Below are positions 59,065 to 64,000 of a DNA stretch of 64,000 nucleotides, one piece after another. The stretch spans positions 1-64,000 of the forward strand of contig JAQBUV010000004.1 of the NCBI GenBank assembly GCA_027623815.1, written 5' to 3'. The stretch is from Casp-Chloro-G3 sp002816715. Lineage in GTDB: Bacteria > Chloroflexota > Dehalococcoidia > Lucifugimonadales > UBA3495. Below the pieces are notes generated by a model. It was not told the DNA's origin, made no database searches, and saw only the letters and a program-made list of their open reading frames with translations. Made by a program: the position numbers and the translations under genes. Numbering within the stretch: the stretch's first letter is position 1; the number at the start of each line of letters is the position of its first letter.

Positions 59065-59724
59065 TCAGGTGCGAACACTGTTTTGCGGGTGCTCCCGCAA
59101 TGCCGACAGCACGTCGCCAAAGTGGGCAAAGGGACGGAAGGGGATGCTCTGGCGCCGGCATTCCTCAGCCAGTACTTTGTGGGCGAATACCACGTCGGCA
59201 CGTTCGGCCGCTTCAAAATCGGAACGGCCGTCACCAGCGTAGAATACATGGTGGCCCTGGCTCCGGTAGCGTTCAACGATCAGGCTCTTGGAGTTACCCA
59301 TGTGTTCTTTACCAGGTCGTGTGTGGTGATAATGGTAGCTGATACCAGTTTCGCTGAAGGTGGTGTTCACCGCGTACACCGGCACCTGGGGAAATCCTTC
59401 TTTTTCCAACAACGCTTCAATGTAAAAGTCTAAACCCGCGCTGACCACGGCCACCGGAATGTCTCGCTCCTGGCAGTAGCTCACCATCTCGCCAAAATGG
59501 GGGCGTAGATTGGCCTGCTGCTTAACATAACCCTGCATGGTGTCCCGGTCAGCCAGTATATCCCGGAAGGCAATTTCCTGGTAGTCCTTCAGAGTCAGTT
59601 CGCCCGCGCGGAAGCGGCTGCGAACTTCTGTCCAGGTTGGGTCGCCATACTTAAGAAGCAACAACTCGGCCACGTTCTGCTCAGCGGCGGTATCGTCGAA
59701 ATCGGTCAGGACTGCTGGGCGCAA
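59065..59724 (-). CDS. HAD-superfamily phosphatase (MtnX/phosphoserine phosphatase-like)
   Basis: 219 residues. Motif I TDFDDTA (DxD), motif II VAVVSAGLDFYIEALL with the conserved serine, the lysine in GNSKSLIVERYRS, and motif III FYAGDGRSDFEAAERADVVFA (quoted in part: GDGRSD). The helical cap lies between motif I and II. The layout fits MtnX-like 2-hydroxy-3-keto-5-methylthiopentenyl-1-phosphate phosphatases or phosphoserine phosphatase relatives. The open frame runs back into purE, but TTG 59724 with GGGAG about 8 bases upstream, one base after the purE stop, is the logical start. A role in the purine operon is not clear. Confidence 0.85.
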   Translation of the reverse strand: MRPAVLTDFDDTAAEQNVAELLLLKYGDPTWTEVRSRFRAGELTLKDYQEIAFRDILADRDTMQGYVKQQANLRPHFGEMVSYCQERDIPVAVVSAGLDFYIEALLEKEGFPQVPVYAVNTTFSETGISYHYHHTRPGKEHMGNSKSLIVERYRSQGHHVFYAGDGRSDFEAAERADVVFAHKVLAEECRRQSIPFRPFAHFGDVLSALREHPQNSVRT

Positions 59725-59725
59725 G

Positions 59726-60184
59726 CTAACGCTCCCGGAGCTGCTTTCGGTAGTCCTCATAAGCCTGCCTGATTTCAGGGTGTTGCAGACCCAGTATTTC
59801 GGCGGCGAAGAAGGCGGCGTTGCGCGCGCCCCAAGCGCCCACGGCCATGCAGGCCACCGGAATGCCCGGCGGCATCTGAGCTGTGGCCAGCAGCGAGTCC
59901 CAGCCATTAAGCTCGCTGTTCGCCAATGGAATACCGATGACCGGCAGAGTGCACCACGATGCCAGTACGCCTCCCAAAGCCGCCGAACCACCAGCGGCGG
60001 AGATAAGCACCTGGATTCCCCGGTCGCGGGCCGTGGTTGCGTATTCCTGCACTCGCTCCGGCGTGCGGTGCGCCGACATCGCCCTGACCTCGTAATCGAT
60101 CTTAAGCAACTCTAAGGTTTCGAGCGTCCCCTTAACCAACGGTTCATCGGAGGCGCTTCCCATAATTACACCTACTAACGGCAC
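59726..60184 (-). CDS. purE: N5-carboxyaminoimidazole ribonucleotide mutase
   Basis: Class I PurE, converting N5-CAIR to CAIR. 152 residues. Signature: GVIMGSASDEPLVKGTLETL, RAMSAHRTPERVQEYA, LISAAGGSAALGGVLASW and the PPGIPVACMAVGAWGARNAA segment. GTG start at 60184 with AGGAG about 11 bases upstream. PurK, its usual partner, is not found in the window. Confidence 0.96.
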   Translation of the reverse strand: MPLVGVIMGSASDEPLVKGTLETLELLKIDYEVRAMSAHRTPERVQEYATTARDRGIQVLISAAGGSAALGGVLASWCTLPVIGIPLANSELNGWDSLLATAQMPPGIPVACMAVGAWGARNAAFFAAEILGLQHPEIRQAYEDYRKQLRER

Positions 60185-60298
60185 GGCTATCCACTCCTAA
60201 TTATCAATCTGGAAATTTTTCTAATTATTGCGATCAAGCCGCTTCTGCTCCGCCCATCTGGCCGAGGGCGAACTAAAAACGACTCGCTATATTAAAGG

Positions 60299-60769
60299 CT
60301 AAACTTGCAACTCTTCTCGGAAGGCTTCCACCAACGCCTGCTCCAACGCCTCGCGCTCAGGCCGAACGTCAATCTCATTTATCTGGAGATAAATTCCGTC
60401 TTCGGAAAATCCCAGGTCTACCGCTATCTCGCATTCGCCGTCTTCGTCCCAGGTAAGGACAGTGCTGACGTAATCGGCGTCGTCATCATCAGCAACACCA
60501 GCGCCCAGATCCAGGAGCGGCAGATCATCTTCGGTTTCTTTCTCGGGCGGATCCCAGGATGAGTAGGATTCGACCTCGCCAATACCCCGAAGCAGCACCG
60601 AGTTCATATCATCGATCAGTTTGGCTATTCCCAGCGACTCGGCCATTTGAGAAAGCTGCTCCCGCTGGCTCTGACGCGCGGCTTCCAACAATTTAGACTG
60701 ACGCGTCCGTTCCGCCCGGACGTCGGCCAGTTCAATTTGCAGCGATTCAATCGTATCTCGCCACGCCAT
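60299..60769 (-). CDS. Unknown acidic protein with N-terminal coiled coil
   Basis: 156 residues, no family recognised. Residues 5-50 form a charged coiled coil (ESLQIELADVRAERTRQSKL). A linker of acidic residues (ADDDDADY) precedes a C-terminal alpha/beta part (STVLTWDEDGECEIAVDLGF and YLQINEIDVRPEREALEQAL). A GGAG site lies 7 bases before the ATG. It lies in the purine operon between the 198-residue unknown and purE. Confidence 0.75.
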   Translation of the reverse strand: MAWRDTIESLQIELADVRAERTRQSKLLEAARQSQREQLSQMAESLGIAKLIDDMNSVLLRGIGEVESYSSWDPPEKETEDDLPLLDLGAGVADDDDADYVSTVLTWDEDGECEIAVDLGFSEDGIYLQINEIDVRPEREALEQALVEAFREELQV

Positions 60770-60814
60770 AGCAATTCTCCTGTCAAGGCCCGTGTTTGAC
60801 TGGGCTAGGTAGCT

Positions 60815-61411
60815 TTATTTTCCGGTCCTGGGAACTGATTTGGCCACCCAATGAGTAAATTGGTCTACTTCACGAAAGTCGGCCAGTCCCGTCTGAAATC
60901 GAACCCTCTGGAGAACATCCAGCAGGTCGATGTAGCGCAACCCCCAGTGCCCCTTGCCCAACGTTTCCGGGTATAACCCCAAAATTTTCAATGCGCGCTC
61001 AGCCTGGTTATTCCATACGCCAAACAAACTGGGCTCTCGCAAGCACATCAGGTAGGACACGAACCCCTGGCCTGCTCCGGCCAGTTGGTAGGCCCCCTCT
61101 GGCGATACGCACTCATCAAAACGGCTTTCCAGCTTGATATTATCATAAAGCAGAAAGTCCAGCGAATCCCTAATTTCCTCGATGGGACTGGCTCTAAATT
61201 CCTTGACGCGGCTGCCACCGGAGGCACGGTACAAAGCGGTTGCTTGCTCCATCGACAAAGCTGCCAGCGTCGATTCAGCCAGCCAGTCGGCGTACTCCTC
61301 AGACCTTCGCCATCGCTTCTTCCAAAAGGCATCCAGTTGGCCCGACTGCACCGCGGATACATACGGTTCGCGAAGGGTTAGCTGGTCTGGGCGGCCTGGC
61401 CTGGCGACCAT
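60815..61411 (-). CDS. Unknown protein overlapping purD
   Basis: 198 residues, not recognised. Mostly helical: TLREPYVSAVQSGQLDAFWK, WRRSEEYADWLAESTLAALS, GFVSYLMCLREPSLFGVWNN and LLDVLQRVRFQTGL. A glutamate/histidine-containing segment does not match a known catalytic motif. The ATG at 61411 lies inside purD (34-base overlap), so it is translated from the same message. Confidence 0.72.
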   Translation of the reverse strand: MVARPGRPDQLTLREPYVSAVQSGQLDAFWKKRWRRSEEYADWLAESTLAALSMEQATALYRASGGSRVKEFRASPIEEIRDSLDFLLYDNIKLESRFDECVSPEGAYQLAGAGQGFVSYLMCLREPSLFGVWNNQAERALKILGLYPETLGKGHWGLRYIDLLDVLQRVRFQTGLADFREVDQFTHWVAKSVPRTGK

Positions 61412-62697
61412 ACTTCCCCCTCAGGAACAGACCTGGGCGTGCCAATGTCTTTCCGATAGTAAGCGCCCTCAAAGCTGATACTCTCGACCCGACGGTAGGC
61501 TCTGGCTCTGGCATCGTCCAGCGAATCTCCCCAGCCGGTTACGGTCAGCACCCGGCCGCCGCTGGTGGCTACTCGGGAAACCCCGCCATCAGTTAACAAC
61601 CTGGTGCCAGCGTGAAAGACCTGGGTGTTCTCCTGCTCTAAAGCGAGACCATGTATCTCAAAGTCGGTCTCGTATGCCTCAGGATACCCACCGGAGGTCA
61701 TCACAACCCCCACGTGGGCCTGGTCGCGCCATTCCACCGGCACTTTGTCCAGGCGGCCCTGAGCGCAGGCCAGCATCACTGCAATGGGGTCACTGCGCAG
61801 CAAGGGCAAGATGACCTGGGTCTCCGGGTCACCAAACCGGCAGTTGAATTCTAATACCCTGGGCCCATCTTCGGTTAACATAACACCAGCGTAGAGAATG
61901 CCTTGGTAAGGGGTGCCCCGGCTCGCCATGACCTCCGCCGTTGGGCGCATTACTCGGTCTACAATTTCTTTGGCCAGAGACTCAGTCCAGAAATTGGGTG
62001 GAGTGAAGCTGCCCATGCCGCCGGTGTTGGGCCCCTGATCGCCATCGCCAATCCGCTTGTAGTCGCAAGCGGCGATGGGAGTTGAAACCTGTTCGCCATC
62101 GCAGAAGGCAAACACGCTGACTTCCGGCCCCGACAGCATTTCTTCAATCACAATTGTCTCACCGGCGTTCCCAAAGAGCCGGTCATTCATGCAGGACTTT
62201 ACCGCAACCGATGCCTCTTCGGGGTTGTGACACATCGCCACGCCTTTACCGGCGGCCAGACCGTCGGCTTTAACCACAACTGGACTGGAATTTTTCCGCA
62301 CAAAGTCAAGGGCCGATTGCTGGTCGTGGAAAACGTGGTAATCCGGGCCGGGGACGCCCGCTTCTTGCATGATGCTTCGGGCAAAACCTTTGCTCGCCTC
62401 GATTTGGGCGGCGGCTCTGGTCGGGCCAAAGGCTGGAATGCCAGCAGCGGCCAGTTTATCAACCAGCCCGTTTGCCAGCGGAACTTCCGGGCCGACCACC
62501 ACCAGGTCGATACGGTGGGCCTGGGCGGCGGTTACCACGGCATCAACGTCCTCTGGGTTGACTGACAGGTTAGTTGCGACCTGAGCGGTTCCGGCGTTAC
62601 CTCCAGCCACCCACAGGTCGGTTAACTGGGGACTCTGACGCAATCGCCAGGCCAGCGCGTGTTCGCGGCCTCCCGACCCGACAACCAAAACCCTCAT
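61378..62697 (-). CDS. purD: Phosphoribosylamine-glycine ligase (GAR synthetase)
   Basis: ATP-grasp ligase joining glycine and phosphoribosylamine. 439 residues. N-terminal GSGGREHALAWRLRQSP, VVVGPEVPLANGLVDKLA, the ATP-grasp core KADGLAAGKGVAMC, and the signature LEFNCRFGDPETQVILPLL near residue 285. It ends with the linker and the C-terminal AYRRVESISFEGAYYRKDIG. The start codon follows the guaA stop without a gap (TAGATG). Confidence 0.97.
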   Translation of the reverse strand: MRVLVVGSGGREHALAWRLRQSPQLTDLWVAGGNAGTAQVATNLSVNPEDVDAVVTAAQAHRIDLVVVGPEVPLANGLVDKLAAAGIPAFGPTRAAAQIEASKGFARSIMQEAGVPGPDYHVFHDQQSALDFVRKNSSPVVVKADGLAAGKGVAMCHNPEEASVAVKSCMNDRLFGNAGETIVIEEMLSGPEVSVFAFCDGEQVSTPIAACDYKRIGDGDQGPNTGGMGSFTPPNFWTESLAKEIVDRVMRPTAEVMASRGTPYQGILYAGVMLTEDGPRVLEFNCRFGDPETQVILPLLRSDPIAVMLACAQGRLDKVPVEWRDQAHVGVVMTSGGYPEAYETDFEIHGLALEQENTQVFHAGTRLLTDGGVSRVATSGGRVLTVTGWGDSLDDARARAYRRVESISFEGAYYRKDIGTPRSVPEGEVWSPGQAAQTS

Positions 62698-64000
62698 CTA
62701 CTCCCACTCAATGGTGCCCGGAGGCTTGCTGGTTATGTCGTAGACCACCCGGTTCACCCCTGGGACTTCGTTCACAATGCGACTGGATATCTGCGACAAG
62801 ACCTCGTAGGGCAAGCGCACCCAATCGGCGGTCATCGCGTCGTCGCTGGACACTGCCCGAATGGCACAGACGTAACCATAGGTGCGAAAATCGCCCATCA
62901 CGCCCACGGTGCGGCTGTCGGTGAGCACCGCGAAGCTCTGCCAAATTTCATCGTAGAGACCCGCTTTCTTGACCTCGTCCAGCACGATGGTGTCGCAGCC
63001 CCGCAGTATCGCTAGGCGTTCTTTGGTCACTTCACCGATGATGCGAATGGCTAGACCGGGGCCGGGGAAGGGCTGGCGGTAGACCATCTCTCGGGGTAGC
63101 CCCAAGGCCAGGCCAACGTCCCGAACTTCGTCCTTGAACAGGTAGCGCAGCGGCTCCACCAGCTTTAGCTCCATGTGTTCGGGCAGGCCGCCGACGTTGT
63201 GGTGGGACTTGATGCGGGCCGAAGCCCGGTTATCCGGCGTCTCGCTTTCGATAACATCTGGGTACAGCGTACCCTGGGCCAGGAATTTGGCATCGCTCAA
63301 CTCCGGGGCGACGCCCTCAAACACCCGGATAAACTCTTCACCAATGGCTTTCCGCTTCTGCTCCGGGTCAATTACGCTTTCTAATTTCTTCAGAAAGCGG
63401 TCGGTGGCGTCAACGTACATCAAGTTGAGGCAAAGATTTTTCTTGAAGGTGTTTTGTACCGCCTCAGCCTCCCCCTCACGGAGCAGACCGTTGTTGACAA
63501 AAATGCAGGTTAAATTATCGCCGATAGCCTCGTGCAGCAGAGCCGCGGTTACCGCCGAGTCCACTCCGCCGGAAAGAGCGCAGATTACCCGGCCATCACC
63601 AACCTGCTCTCGCATCCGACTGACCGACTCGGCGACAAAGTTGCCGGGTGTCCAGGAATCCTGGCAACCACAGGCGTTGCGCAGAAAATTCCCTAGTATC
63701 GCCATGCCCAGGGGGGTATGCGCTACTTCGGGGTGGAACTGCAAGCCGAACCGGCGCAGTCCGTCCCCGATGGCGGCCACCGCCGAGTTGTCGGTGTGGG
63801 CCAGGGTTGAGAAGCCTGGGGGCAGGGCCTCAACCCGGTCGCCGTGGCTCATCCAAACTTCCAGGGATTCGGGCAGTCCCTGAAATAGTGGCGTTTCAGA
63901 ACTATCACGGCTGTCACGATGTAAGCTGGCATGGCCGTATTCTCTGACTGCGCCCGACGCAACCCGCCCGCCCAGTTGGTGCACCATTGCCTGCATTCCG
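62698..64000 (-). CDS. guaA: GMP synthase (glutamine-hydrolysing), N-terminus cut by window end
   Basis: Converts XMP to GMP with glutamine and ATP. The visible 434 codons contain the end of the class I amidotransferase domain (histidine and glutamate in [13 protein letters not shown]). They also include the PP-loop ATP pyrophosphatase domain with [16 protein letters not shown], and the dimerisation domain ending [14 protein letters not shown]. The reading frame is still open at position 64000, in the GMQAM segment just after the catalytic cysteine, so about the first 85 residues are missing. First visible gene of the minus-strand purine operon. Confidence 0.96.
   Translation of the reverse strand, partial: GMQAMVHQLGGRVASGAVREYGHASLHRDSRDSSETPLFQGLPESLEVWMSHGDRVEALPPGFSTLAHTDNSAVAAIGDGLRRFGLQFHPEVAHTPLGMAILGNFLRNACGCQDSWTPGNFVAESVSRMREQVGDGRVICALSGGVDSAVTAALLHEAIGDNLTCIFVNNGLLREGEAEAVQNTFKKNLCLNLMYVDATDRFLKKLESVIDPEQKRKAIGEEFIRVFEGVAPELSDAKFLAQGTLYPDVIESETPDNRASARIKSHHNVGGLPEHMELKLVEPLRYLFKDEVRDVGLALGLPREMVYRQPFPGPGLAIRIIGEVTKERLAILRGCDTIVLDEVKKAGLYDEIWQSFAVLTDSRTVGVMGDFRTYGYVCAIRAVSSDDAMTADWVRLPYEVLSQISSRIVNEVPGVNRVVYDITSKPPGTIEWE

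Noticed and set aside
59725..59991. N-terminal 89 codons of the HAD phosphatase frame
   Set aside because: They lie inside purE in another frame and precede the conserved DxD motif; a TTG with ribosome binding site follows the purE stop.

Overview
The window looks like a stretch of a free-living bacterial chromosome of moderate GC. The mix of genes fits a Chloroflexota-type genome (Dehalococcoidia/SAR202-like). That placement is an inference from gene content: many TTG starts, DUF3105, DUF35 and DUF255 proteins, lipoproteins with Pro/Thr linkers, LLM oxidoreductases, SDRs and the futalosine gene mqnA. No database search was possible.

Layout. 0.1-3.1 kb: class I fructose-bisphosphatase, class I aldolase and an unknown membrane-anchored protein. 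3.1-8.3 kb (minus): aminotransferase, aspS (apparently with a CUG start) and a DUF255 thioredoxin-fold protein. 8.5-10.7 kb: HtrA-like lipoprotein protease, a tiny membrane protein and a chemoreceptor remnant. 10.8-11.0 kb: tRNA-Arg and tRNA-His. 11.3-14.9 kb: peptide-type ABC binding protein and two permeases without ATPases. 15-27 kb: accessory metabolism (gluzincin-like surface protein, DUF35, SDR, carboxymuconolactone decarboxylase proteins, TPP enzyme, MTHFR, haem-binding protein, mqnA, ketopantoate reductase, sugar isomerase-like protein, hydrolase, RluB).

27.5-30.65 kb is an eroded island next to tRNA-Leu. It holds a universal stress protein gene with an in-frame TAG, a P-type ATPase cut off halfway, an opposed remnant of a sulfite-oxidase-like enzyme, a small inverted-repeat element and the C-terminus of a tyrosine recombinase. 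31.0-34.7 kb is the rpmH-rnpA-yidD-yidC-jag operon with an extra beta-propeller lipoprotein inside it, and with yidC and jag overlapping by 107 nt. 34.8-39.0 kb is purF-purM-purH. 39-48 kb carries a glycosyltransferase, an SDR, a duplicated HYHYGP-motif protein, a lamin-tail lipoprotein, a DUF309 protein, a large repeat protein, a luciferase-like enzyme and a gamma-carbonic anhydrase-like protein. 48.2-52.9 kb: smpB, ctp, then minC-minD-minE.

53.5-54.4 kb holds the most notable locus. A 71-codon glutaredoxin-like gene has an in-frame UGA exactly at the active-site cysteine of a CPxS motif, a strong ribosome binding site and promoter, and a SECIS-like hairpin 26 nt after the UGA. It precedes a thioredoxin-family gene, so I read it as a candidate selenoprotein. 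The last 10 kb (minus) is a purine operon: guaA (cut by the window end), purD, two unknowns, purE, a HAD phosphatase, purB, purC, a DUF3105 protein and purS. With purF-M-H this gives most of de novo purine synthesis; purL, purQ, purN and purK are not seen.

Short inverted-repeat elements are frequent. There are three members of one about 95-bp family, a 131-bp element flanked by an 11-bp direct repeat, a 201-bp element with 18-bp perfect ends, and several palindromic intergenic repeats.
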